Source of the DNA: Hymenobacter sp.
GTDB lineage: Bacteria; Bacteroidota; Bacteroidia; Cytophagales; Hymenobacteraceae
Reading direction: 5' to 3'
Assembly (NCBI GenBank): GCA_025362615.1
Contig: JANYFQ010000105.1
Location: forward strand, 1-6,112
Length of the DNA: 6,112 nucleotides
The translations under genes were made by a program, and so were the position numbers. Positions 1-4,635 of this stretch are shown here, one piece after another (the stretch's first letter is position 1; every line of letters begins with the position of its first letter). The notes under the pieces are model-generated. The model was not told the DNA's origin and searched no databases. It saw nothing but the letters and a program-made list of their open reading frames with translations.

Positions 1-260
1 AGCGTGGTGCCTCCGAAGCCAACCGTGCCGTGGAAAATGCCGGCCAGGTACACGTTGCCGGCGGCATCGGGGGCCGTGGCATATACAGAATAGCTTGTGG
101 CCCCGCCGCTGCTTTTGTTGCTGCCGAGGGCGGCGGCCGTTTGCCAGGCCGGGGCCTGCGCCTGCGCCTGACCCGTAGCCAGCAACCAGACAGGCAAGAA
201 AAAAAGGACCGCCAACCGGGTCAGGCGGCGCGAAAAACGGGGTGAAAAGCGCGTTTTCAT
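1..260 (-). CDS. Secreted SBBP-repeat protein, N-terminal part (runs off left edge)
   Basis: Reading leftwards from ATG at 260-258, 86 codons are open to the window edge; the 3' part of the gene is missing. Residues 1-12 are Arg/Lys-rich, 16-28 form a hydrophobic core (LAVLFFLPVWLLA), and an AQAQA stretch at 32-36 gives a typical signal peptidase I site, so the product is exported. The mature part begins APAWQTA, and residues 61-83 (ATAPDAAGNVYLAGIFHGTV followed by GFG) match the SBBP/beta-propeller repeat pattern 'D.AGN.YL.G.F.GT..FG'. Such proteins in Hymenobacter relatives are long chains of these repeats, often ending in a type IX secretion sorting domain; that end is not visible here. 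Substrate or role is unknown. The start is fixed by the signal peptide. The gene lies 117 bases downstream of the response regulator on the same strand, with an operator-like inverted repeat in between, so it is a candidate target of that regulator. Confidence 0.85.
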   Translation of the reverse strand, partial: MKTRFSPRFSRRLTRLAVLFFLPVWLLATGQAQAQAPAWQTAAALGSNKSSGGATSYSVYATAPDAAGNVYLAGIFHGTVGFGGTT

Positions 261-331
261 TTCGAAGAATGCTGCAATCTCCAACCATTCGGAAATATGC
301 CGTAAAGGTCCTGTGAAATTTGCCTGTCCGC

Positions 332-351
332 AATACCTAGCAGTAGGTATT
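332..351. promoter_or_regulatory. Perfect inverted repeat, candidate NarL-type operator
   Basis: AATACCTA (332-339) and TAGGTATT (344-351) are perfect 8-base inverted arms around GCAG. Within it, TACCTAG (334-340), CA, GTAGGTA (343-349) fits the NarL 7-2-7 arrangement TACYYMT-NN-AKRRGTA at 12 of 14 positions. It lies 72-91 bases upstream of the secreted-protein start and 26 bases beyond the regulator stop. On the minus strand a TTGG (362-359) stands 19 bases before TAGGTATT (351-344, read on the minus strand as the second arm), roughly the -33/-7 spacing of Bacteroidota promoters, so the repeat could overlap a core promoter; the -7 match is weak. A terminator is less likely, since the stem is AT-rich and no long T-tract follows. 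The palindrome is seen; its function is inferred. Confidence 0.55.
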
Positions 352-377
352 TTACACGCCAAGCAACAGCCTTGGTT

Positions 378-1019
378 TCACAGCCCGTGGTCGAGGGCGA
401 AGCGCACCAACTCGAGGGGCCGGTGCAGGCCCAGCTTCTGGAGCAGGTTGCGGCGGTGGGTGCTCACGGTGAACTCCGAGAGCGAGAGCCGGGCCGCGAT
501 GGTGCGGGTCGAGCACCCTTCGCGCACGAGGCCGATGATTTCGCGCTCGCGGGTTGTGAGTTGCCGGAGTTGGAGCAGAATGGTGGCGGCGGCCGACGAG
601 GGCAAGGCCGGCGCCTGGCGCTCCGAAAACACTTGCCCGCCCGCGTACACCGTGCGAATGGCGGCCAGTAGCTCGTCGGCCTCGGCGCTTTTGTTGAGGA
701 AGCCGCTGGCCCCGGCCGCCGCTGCCTGGGCCACGAGTTCGGGCGAAGTCGCACTGCTGAAGACCAGCACCCGCAACGCGGGCCAGGTGTGCCGCAGATG
801 GGGCAGCAGGGCCAGGCCGTCGAGGGGCGGGGGCAGGTGCAGGTCGAGCAGCAACACGTCGGCGGCCGGGGCGGGCTGCGCGTTGAGGAACGCCAGCAGG
901 GCCGGGCCGGCGGCAAAGGTGGCGACCACGCTCAAGTCGGGCTCTTGGTCGAAGAGGGTACGCAGGCCCTGGTTGAGGGCGGGGTGGTCGTCGAGGAGCA
1001 GGATGCGGCAGGCGGGCAT
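378..1019 (-). CDS. NarL/FixJ-family response regulator (receiver + LuxR-type HTH)
   Basis: 213-residue two-domain transcription factor. The receiver (about 4-125) begins RILLLDDHP, with acidic residues D10 and D11, phospho-acceptor D59 in VLLLDLHLP, S88 at the Thr/Ser switch position and K110 in GFLNKS. The LuxR-type helix-turn-helix (about 152-213) reads LTTREREIIGLVREG then STRTIAARLSLSEFTVSTHR and a KLGL turn, the canonical NarL/FixJ output. Length is normal for the class and no key residue is missing. The frame stays open for 67 more codons upstream (to 1220), but those residues have no receiver homology and run through AT-rich intergenic DNA, so the Met directly before the receiver (1017-1019) was chosen. 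The likely partner is the HisKA_3-type kinase encoded upstream on the same strand. A terminator and a 267-base gap separate the two, so the regulator probably has its own promoter. Targets are unknown; operator-like repeats on both sides suggest autoregulation and control of the downstream secreted protein. Confidence 0.93.
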   Translation of the reverse strand: MPACRILLLDDHPALNQGLRTLFDQEPDLSVVATFAAGPALLAFLNAQPAPAADVLLLDLHLPPPLDGLALLPHLRHTWPALRVLVFSSATSPELVAQAAAAGASGFLNKSAEADELLAAIRTVYAGGQVFSERQAPALPSSAAATILLQLRQLTTREREIIGLVREGCSTRTIAARLSLSEFTVSTHRRNLLQKLGLHRPLELVRFALDHGL

Positions 1020-1245
1020 GGGGTACGCTGGTTGGAAAAATGGCGTGAACGGGGCAACTAAGCAGCTGATGTTACGCAGGCTGTTTTTTGTTGCTTGTTT
1101 GGCGTTTTTGAGCGGTTTTTGGGGCACGAACGCAACAAGAAACGAGAAACAACTGAAACACAAGACACCCAAACTACCCACGTAACAGCAGTAAGCAGTA
1201 TCGCATAAACAAGCGCACAATGTACTGTTTACGTACTACTTGTTA
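1020..1245 (-). other. AT-rich regulatory gap upstream of the response regulator
   Basis: This gap is much richer in A/T than the flanking genes and has no convincing gene. It holds T-tracts (plus strand) at 1084-1089, 1098-1100, 1105-1109 and 1116-1120, roughly in helical phase; the tandem heptamer AGCAGTA at 1187-1200; and half-sites TAAACAA (1206-1212) and TGTTTA (1226-1231). A TAGTTTG on the minus strand (1176-1170) is one base short of the TAnnTTTG -7 consensus and is the best, but weak, promoter candidate for the regulator. It would give a leader of about 150 bases. No clear -33 element was found. Confidence 0.4.
1187..1200 (-). repeat. Tandem heptamer TACTGCT x2 (minus strand)
   Basis: AGCAGTA occurs twice head to tail on the plus strand, reading TACTGCTTACTGCT on the minus strand. 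Each copy agrees with the NarL heptamer TACYYMT at 6 of 7 positions. The same heptamer lies in the middle of the inverted repeat at 332-351 (AGCAGTA at 339-345). A related CACTGCTACTGCA occurs at 3360-3372, in the gap between the kinase and the nuclease. Possible binding sites for the response regulator; function inferred. Confidence 0.4.
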
Positions 1246-1280
1246 TCAAATAAAAAGCCAACAGCTACCAGCTAATGGCT
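1246..1280 (-). terminator. Intrinsic terminator after the histidine kinase
   Basis: On the minus strand, starting 6 bases after the kinase stop codon, AGCCATTAGCT and AGCTGTTGGCT form a stem of 11 positions (9 paired) around a GGT loop. TTTTTATTTG follows immediately. Stem plus adjacent T-tract is the classic rho-independent form. It should end most kinase transcripts before the response regulator. Confidence 0.7.
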
Positions 1281-1286
1281 CACTAC

Positions 1287-3239
1287 TCATACCGGCAATG
1301 CCACCGTGACGGCAGTGCCCTGGCCCGGCTGGCTCTGCACCATGGCCCGGCCGCGCAGGTACCGCACGCGGGCTTGTAGGCCGCGCAGGCCCGAGCCGTT
1401 GGCGGCCGGGGCCTGCGGGTCGAAGCCCCGGCCGTCGTCGGTCACGGTTAGCAGCAAGCTCAGGGGCAGGCGGCGGATGGCAACGGCAATCGTGCGGGCC
1501 TGGGCGTGGCGCAGGGCATTGTGGAGCAACTCGGCCACGAGGCGGTAGGCCGCTTCTTGCAGCGGCGGGGGCAGGGCGGCAGTAGCCGGGTCGCAGGTGT
1601 AGTTGATTTGCGGGCCGTCGTCGTCCAGGCCCAGGGCCTGAACGAGCAGCCCAATGGCCTGGGGCAGGGGCAGCGGCTGGCCGGGTGGCGGCGGTTGCAG
1701 CACCTGGCTCAGGGCGCGCACCTCGCGGCGCAGTTGGTGCAGCAGGGCCTCGGTGCGGCGGTGGGCTTCTTGCAGCAGGGGCGCGGCCTGCGCCAGCTCC
1801 TGACGCACCAGCCGGCCCTGCCACGCCAGGTGCAGAGCCGTGAGGCCGGGGGCCAGGGAATCGTGCAACTCGCGGGCCAGGGCCTCACGCTCGGCATCCT
1901 GGGCCTGAATGAGGCGCTGGGCGGCGGCTTCGCGTTCGTGCAGTTGGCGCAGGCGCAGGCGGGCGTTTTGGCGGTAAGCGTGGCGGAAGCGCCCGGTAAG
2001 CAGCACACTCAGCACCCCTAGCTCCAGTACCAGGCCCCAGGCCAGGGCGTTGGGCTCCATGAGGTGCAGCGTGGTCAGGCCCGAGCGGTTGGGCAAAAAC
2101 TGCACGGCCCCCAGAAAGAAAAACGCATACGCCAGCGCGTAGAGTCCGGCCAGGCGCCGCTGGGGCGGGCGGCCCCGCAGCCCCACCACCGTCAGAACGC
2201 CCGCCCCAGTCAGCAGCAAGGCCCACAGCAACGCCTCGCGGCTGCCGTTGAGCAGGGCCAGCCAGCCCGGCCCGGCCCGCAACGCCGGGCCGCAGGCCAG
2301 CGGGTAAAGCAAGGCCAGCGCCCCGGCCGCGCCGCTCAGGGCGGCGCACCCGCGGTGCAAGCGCGGCCAGCCCGCCCGCAGGTGCAGGAACAGGGCCATC
2401 ACCTGCAGGCCGGCGGCCAGGGCCAGCAGCAGCAGCGTGAACTGCCCCAGGGCGCAGCCCAGCGCGTAAGGCCCCGGCGGCAGCAGCAGGGCCGTCAGCA
2501 GGTCTTCGGCCAGCAAAAACCAGGCAGCAAACACCACGTAGGCCGCGTACCAGAGGTAAATGCGGTCGTGCAGAAACGCCCACAGCATGAGGCTAAACAA
2601 GGCGCTGGCCAGGTACAGGCCCAGCAGCCAGGCCCAGTGCGAATCGGCGGAGTAGTGGATTTCGTAGCTCAAAAAATCTTCGACGGTGGTGAGGTCGGTG
2701 GGCAGGTACACGGCCCCCGAATGGTCCTCGACCCACAGGTACACCACGGCCGTGTCGTGAGCAGCTATCCAAAAGGGCAGGCAACTGGCCCGTGCCGGAA
2801 AAGGCCGCTGGCTGGCCACCTGCTGGCCGCTGGTGCTGGCCACGCGCCGGGGCTGGCCCCGCCCACCGGCCTGCACGTAAAGTGCGGCGCTGTCCAGGTG
2901 CTCGTACACGCTCCATACGCAGCGGGTGCGCCGGGGCAGGGTGTTCACGAGCGTGGCCCGCAGCCACACGCGGGTTTGGGTGTAGCCCAATTGCAGCACC
3001 TTCCCCGGCGGCACCCGCCGAAAGCGCCCCCTTGCCCACGCCCGCGCCGCCTCGCTGCCGGTAGCGGCAAGGGTACCCAGGTCGCGCCAGTAAGCGAAGT
3101 AATGGTTCCAGGGGCCCTCGTTGCTGGCCTTTAGAAACAACGTATCGCCGCCGCCCGGTGCCGCCCAGGCCGGCACACCTTTTAGCCCGAGCACCAGCGC
3201 CCAGCCAAGTAGCAAGAAATAGTGCATCCAAGGATTCAT
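1287..3239 (-). CDS. 7TMR-DISM sensor histidine kinase (HisKA_3 / HATPase_c)
   Basis: 650-residue membrane sensor kinase that should autophosphorylate and pass phosphate to a NarL-type regulator, most simply the one encoded downstream. Residues 1-27 are a signal peptide (core YFLLLGWALVLGL, AWA-type cleavage region). About 33-190 is an extracytoplasmic domain of the 7TMR-DISMED2 type. Seven hydrophobic helices follow at about 203-222, 227-247, 262-285, 298-318, 330-353, 362-382 and 397-416, the 7TMR-DISM membrane module. A short coiled linker (420-450) leads into the dimerisation/phosphoacceptor helix with H459 in ARELHDSL. The ATP-binding domain has an N-box (ELLHNALRHA, N574), a G1 box DDGRGFD (601-607) and a second Gly-rich box GSGLRGL (615-621). 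All catalytic motifs are present. DISM-type sensors are thought to bind small ligands, often carbohydrates; the ligand here is unknown. The start is supported by the signal peptide and by a TATGTTTG promoter box 7 bases upstream, which suggests a very short or absent leader. Confidence 0.95.
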   Translation of the reverse strand: MNPWMHYFLLLGWALVLGLKGVPAWAAPGGGDTLFLKASNEGPWNHYFAYWRDLGTLAATGSEAARAWARGRFRRVPPGKVLQLGYTQTRVWLRATLVNTLPRRTRCVWSVYEHLDSAALYVQAGGRGQPRRVASTSGQQVASQRPFPARASCLPFWIAAHDTAVVYLWVEDHSGAVYLPTDLTTVEDFLSYEIHYSADSHWAWLLGLYLASALFSLMLWAFLHDRIYLWYAAYVVFAAWFLLAEDLLTALLLPPGPYALGCALGQFTLLLLALAAGLQVMALFLHLRAGWPRLHRGCAALSGAAGALALLYPLACGPALRAGPGWLALLNGSREALLWALLLTGAGVLTVVGLRGRPPQRRLAGLYALAYAFFFLGAVQFLPNRSGLTTLHLMEPNALAWGLVLELGVLSVLLTGRFRHAYRQNARLRLRQLHEREAAAQRLIQAQDAEREALARELHDSLAPGLTALHLAWQGRLVRQELAQAAPLLQEAHRRTEALLHQLRREVRALSQVLQPPPPGQPLPLPQAIGLLVQALGLDDDGPQINYTCDPATAALPPPLQEAAYRLVAELLHNALRHAQARTIAVAIRRLPLSLLLTVTDDGRGFDPQAPAANGSGLRGLQARVRYLRGRAMVQSQPGQGTAVTVALPV

Positions 3240-3246
3240 CGTCCCG

Positions 3247-3254
3247 CAAACATA
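3247..3254 (-). promoter_or_regulatory. Bacteroidota -7 box (TATGTTTG) for the histidine kinase
   Basis: The minus strand reads TATGTTTG, an exact match to the Bacteroidota -7 consensus TAnnTTTG, ending 7 bases before the kinase ATG. Transcription would start within a few bases of the start codon. No good -33 TTG stands at the usual 19-21 base spacing; the nearest TTG (3283-3281) is 26 bases away and is part of the inverted repeat at 3277-3293. Confidence 0.6.
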
Positions 3255-3276
3255 GCACCCGATTACGCCATAACGA

Positions 3277-3293
3277 TAAACAACATTTGTTTA
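3277..3293. promoter_or_regulatory. TAAACAA-CAT-TTGTTTA inverted repeat upstream of the kinase
   Basis: Perfect 7-base inverted arms with a 3-base spacer lie 22 bases upstream of the kinase -7 box, overlapping or just beyond the -33 region. Related half-sites, TAAACAA at 1206-1212 and CTGTTTA at 1225-1231, occur upstream of the response regulator but about two helical turns apart instead of one. This is a plausible operator for an unidentified regulator. One unpaired TAAACAA also occurs inside the kinase gene (2592-2598), so the half-site alone is not specific. Confidence 0.4.
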
Positions 3294-3432
3294 CACTTTT
3301 ATTTTTCTGAAACACTGTAATTTAGCTGACGACGAGCGGCACAACAGCTTGTTCATCAGCACTGCTACTGCATTACCAATGCCAAGCGCTGGCATCGAGG
3401 GCCGCCAGCAGGCGCGGCAGGGCCTCCACAAC

Positions 3433-3505
3433 GGGGAGCGGGGGGAAGGGCGGGAGCGGGAAGGGCGGCATGGGCGGGCAAAGGTCGGGCGGGGCGGGGC
3501 AGGGG
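3433..3505 (+). promoter_or_regulatory. G-run cluster with quadruplex potential upstream of rpn
   Basis: Twelve runs of three or more G occur in 73 bases on the plus (non-template for rpn) strand. Eight lie in 3433-3478, most with loops of 1-3 bases (one of 6). Four lie in 3487-3505, GGGCGGGGCGGGGCAGGGG, with loops of 1, 1 and 2. Two imperfect 15-base direct repeats (3443-3457 and 3458-3472, 12 of 15 identical) lie inside. The cluster ends 16 bases before the TAGCTTTG box of rpn. The rest of the 3255-3521 gap has no gene I can support, only a short hairpin ATGCCA-AGCGC-TGGCAT at 3379-3395 and the CACTGCTACTGCA motif at 3360-3372. Confidence 0.6.
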
Positions 3506-3521
3506 CAGCCGGCCGGCCCCG

Positions 3522-3529
3522 TAGCTTTG
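3522..3529 (+). promoter_or_regulatory. Bacteroidota -7 box (TAGCTTTG) for the Rpn nuclease
   Basis: TAGCTTTG matches TAnnTTTG exactly and ends only 5 bases before ATG 3535, with a second in-frame ATG at 3541. Transcripts would be leaderless or nearly so. This box also argues against the much longer frame opening at 3349. No recognisable -33 TTG exists upstream, because that stretch is the G-run cluster. Confidence 0.6.
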
Positions 3530-3534
3530 CCGGC

Positions 3535-4485
3535 ATGGAAATGCCCACTTACCTGCCCATTACCTCCGACTACGGCTTCAAGGTCACGTTCGGCAACCAG
3601 CGCGACACGCTGTTTTTGCGCCGGGCCTTGCAGGCGCTCATCCAAAGCGAAACGCCCATCCGGGAAGTGACCTTCGAGCCGACGGCCTTCGAGGGCCTCA
3701 CGGCCGAGCGCCGGGGCGGAGTGCTGGACTTGAGCTGCGTGGACGAGCGCGGCCGGCACTTCATCGTGGAGATGCAGGTGGCGTACGCGCCGCAGTTCTT
3801 GCAGCGGCTCAAGTTTTATGCCCTGCACAAGCTCGAGTCGTTGGTGCGGCGCGGGCCGTTTTCGTGGGCCACGCTGCCGCCCATTTACTGCGTGGCCCTG
3901 CTCAGCCGCAGCATCCTGCCCGGCCCCGATTACCACACCGTGGCTAACTTGCGTAAGGCCAGCGGCGAACTAATCGATGACCAACTCACCTTCGTGCTCG
4001 TGGAGCTGGACAAGTTCGAGCTGCCCCTTGCTGCCCCGCCCACCGACCTCGACAAACTTATTTTCACCATGCAAAACGTAAACGAAGAACCCCGCGAGCT
4101 GGCTTCGGAACCCGATTTCTGGCAGGAACCCTGGCTGCGGCAGGCCCTCGACCAACTCAGCATCCGCAACATGACGCGGGCGCAGTACGACGAGTACCTC
4201 TTCCTGCAAATGCAGCGCATGGACGAACTGACCGCCGAAGAGGAGCGCCAGAAAACCATTGCCGCACGCGAACAGGCCCAAGCCGAAACCCAGCAGGCCC
4301 AGGCCGAGCGCGAGCAGGCCCAGGCCGAAACCCAGCAGGCCCAAGCCGAGCGCGACATGGCCGAGAACCGCCTGAAAACGACCGTTCGCAACTTGCTGCG
4401 CTCTGGTCGCTTCACCGTCGAGGAAGTGGCCGAGCTAAGCGGTAGCACCTTGGAACAGGTGCAGCGCTGGCAAGCCGAGGCGTAA
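3535..4485 (+). CDS. Rpn-family recombination-promoting nuclease / putative transposase (PD-(D/E)XK)
   Basis: 316 residues. The N-terminal part (about 5-235) is the PD-(D/E)XK fold of the Rpn/TIGR01784 family: TSDYGFKVTFG (10-20) matches the opening D-x-x-FK-x-x-FG motif, and D65 (VLDLSC) with E79-x-Q81 (FIVEMQ) gives the catalytic D...ExQ variant. Family members are metal-dependent DNA endonucleases that promote RecA-independent recombination, and some act as anti-phage toxins; DNA cleavage here is inferred. Residues about 233-282 form a Gln/Ala/Glu-rich coiled coil with two exact copies of a 14-residue unit (REQAQAETQQAQAE, 245-258 and 259-272). The last about 30 residues (LLRSGRFTVEEVAELSGSTL) look like a small helix-turn-helix, common at Rpn C-termini. 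Start 3535 was chosen because a -7 box sits just upstream and the family motif begins a few residues in; the 62 codons of open frame before it are G-rich low-complexity sequence. No terminal inverted repeats mark it as a mobile element. Confidence 0.88.
   Translation: MEMPTYLPITSDYGFKVTFGNQRDTLFLRRALQALIQSETPIREVTFEPTAFEGLTAERRGGVLDLSCVDERGRHFIVEMQVAYAPQFLQRLKFYALHKLESLVRRGPFSWATLPPIYCVALLSRSILPGPDYHTVANLRKASGELIDDQLTFVLVELDKFELPLAAPPTDLDKLIFTMQNVNEEPRELASEPDFWQEPWLRQALDQLSIRNMTRAQYDEYLFLQMQRMDELTAEEERQKTIAAREQAQAETQQAQAEREQAQAETQQAQAERDMAENRLKTTVRNLLRSGRFTVEEVAELSGSTLEQVQRWQAEA
4267..4350 (+). repeat. Two 42-base tandem repeats in the rpn coiled coil
   Basis: Units 4267-4308 and 4309-4350 differ at three of 42 positions, all synonymous third-base A/G changes (GAA/GAG, CAA/CAG, CAG/CAA), so both encode an identical 14-residue unit. 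Each unit itself contains two CAGGCCCARGCCGA-like halves. A third copy starts at 4351 but diverges after CGCGA. Twice seven residues per unit preserves heptad phase, so copy-number change would lengthen the coiled coil in frame. Confidence 0.85.
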
Positions 4486-4492
4486 CCCTTCG

Positions 4493-4515
4493 GGCCGGGG
4501 CGGGCCGCCCCGGCC
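4493..4515. terminator. GC-only stem-loop after rpn (possible terminator)
   Basis: GGCCGGGGC and GCCCCGGCC form a perfect 9-base stem around GGGCC, starting 7 bases after the rpn stop. No T-tract follows (next bases GCAAAG), so it is not a standard intrinsic terminator. It could still pause RNA polymerase or protect the rpn mRNA 3' end. A weaker GCAGG-CGG-CCTGC hairpin follows at 4521-4533. Confidence 0.4.
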
Positions 4516-4546
4516 GCAAAGCAGGCGGCCTGCCCGGCCCCCGCCG

Positions 4547-4554
4547 TACCTTTG
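4547..4554 (+). promoter_or_regulatory. Bacteroidota -7 box (TACCTTTG) for the NifU-family gene
   Basis: Exact match to TAnnTTTG in the 150-base gap after rpn. Transcription should start near 4557-4560, giving a leader of about 75-80 bases before ATG 4636. No clear -33 TTG is visible upstream. The box implies that the NifU-family gene is transcribed separately from rpn. Confidence 0.55.
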
Positions 4555-4559
4555 CAACC

Positions 4560-4578
4560 ACCGCCACCCGCTGGCGGT
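4560..4578 (+). other. Hairpin at the 5' end of the NifU-family leader
   Basis: ACCGCCA and TGGCGGT are perfect 7-base arms around CCCGC, starting within a few bases of the predicted transcription start. A hairpin here could stabilise the mRNA or affect translation. It matches no riboswitch family I recognise. Confidence 0.4.
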
Positions 4579-4635
4579 TGTGCCCCGGCGAGCCACCTGC
4601 CCGCCCCTCATTTTGTTCTTAACCTGCCCTTCGCC

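Noticed and set aside
359..375. Hairpin CCAAG-CAACAGC-CTTGG just after the regulator stop, considered as a terminator
   Set aside because: Only five pairs and no T-tract on the minus strand (GCGTGTAAAA follows), so it is too weak to call.
313..1185. 290-codon plus-strand open frame opposite the response regulator
   Set aside because: Ser/Arg-rich low-complexity translation with no family resemblance. The minus strand carries a complete, motif-perfect regulator.
1020..1220. 67-codon N-terminal extension of the response regulator
   Set aside because: The extra residues come from AT-rich intergenic DNA, have no domain, and contain the candidate promoter and repeats. The receiver domain starts right after the Met at 1017-1019.
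2064..3134. Long 356-codon open frame on the plus strand, opposite the kinase
   Set aside because: Composition is Gln/Arg/Pro/Gly-rich with no recognisable domain. It is the antisense shadow of a GC-rich gene whose minus-strand protein has complete kinase motifs.
3379..3395. Short inverted repeat ATGCCA-AGCGC-TGGCAT in the kinase/rpn gap
   Set aside because: Six-base arms with no promoter or gene in a meaningful position; such a match is likely by chance.
3349..3534. 62-codon N-terminal extension of the Rpn frame
   Set aside because: It translates the G-run cluster into Gly/Arg/Glu low-complexity sequence, and an exact -7 box lies 5 bases before ATG 3535.
3291..3548. Minus-strand 85-codon open frame in the kinase/rpn gap, possible gene remnant
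   Set aside because: Mostly Pro/Arg low complexity from the complement of the G-runs. The remaining 'LGIGNAVAVLMNKLL' segment could not be tied to any family.
3535..4485. Rpn gene as part of an insertion sequence
   Set aside because: No terminal inverted repeats or target-site duplications were found around it. The 'putative transposase' family label alone does not support a mobile element.
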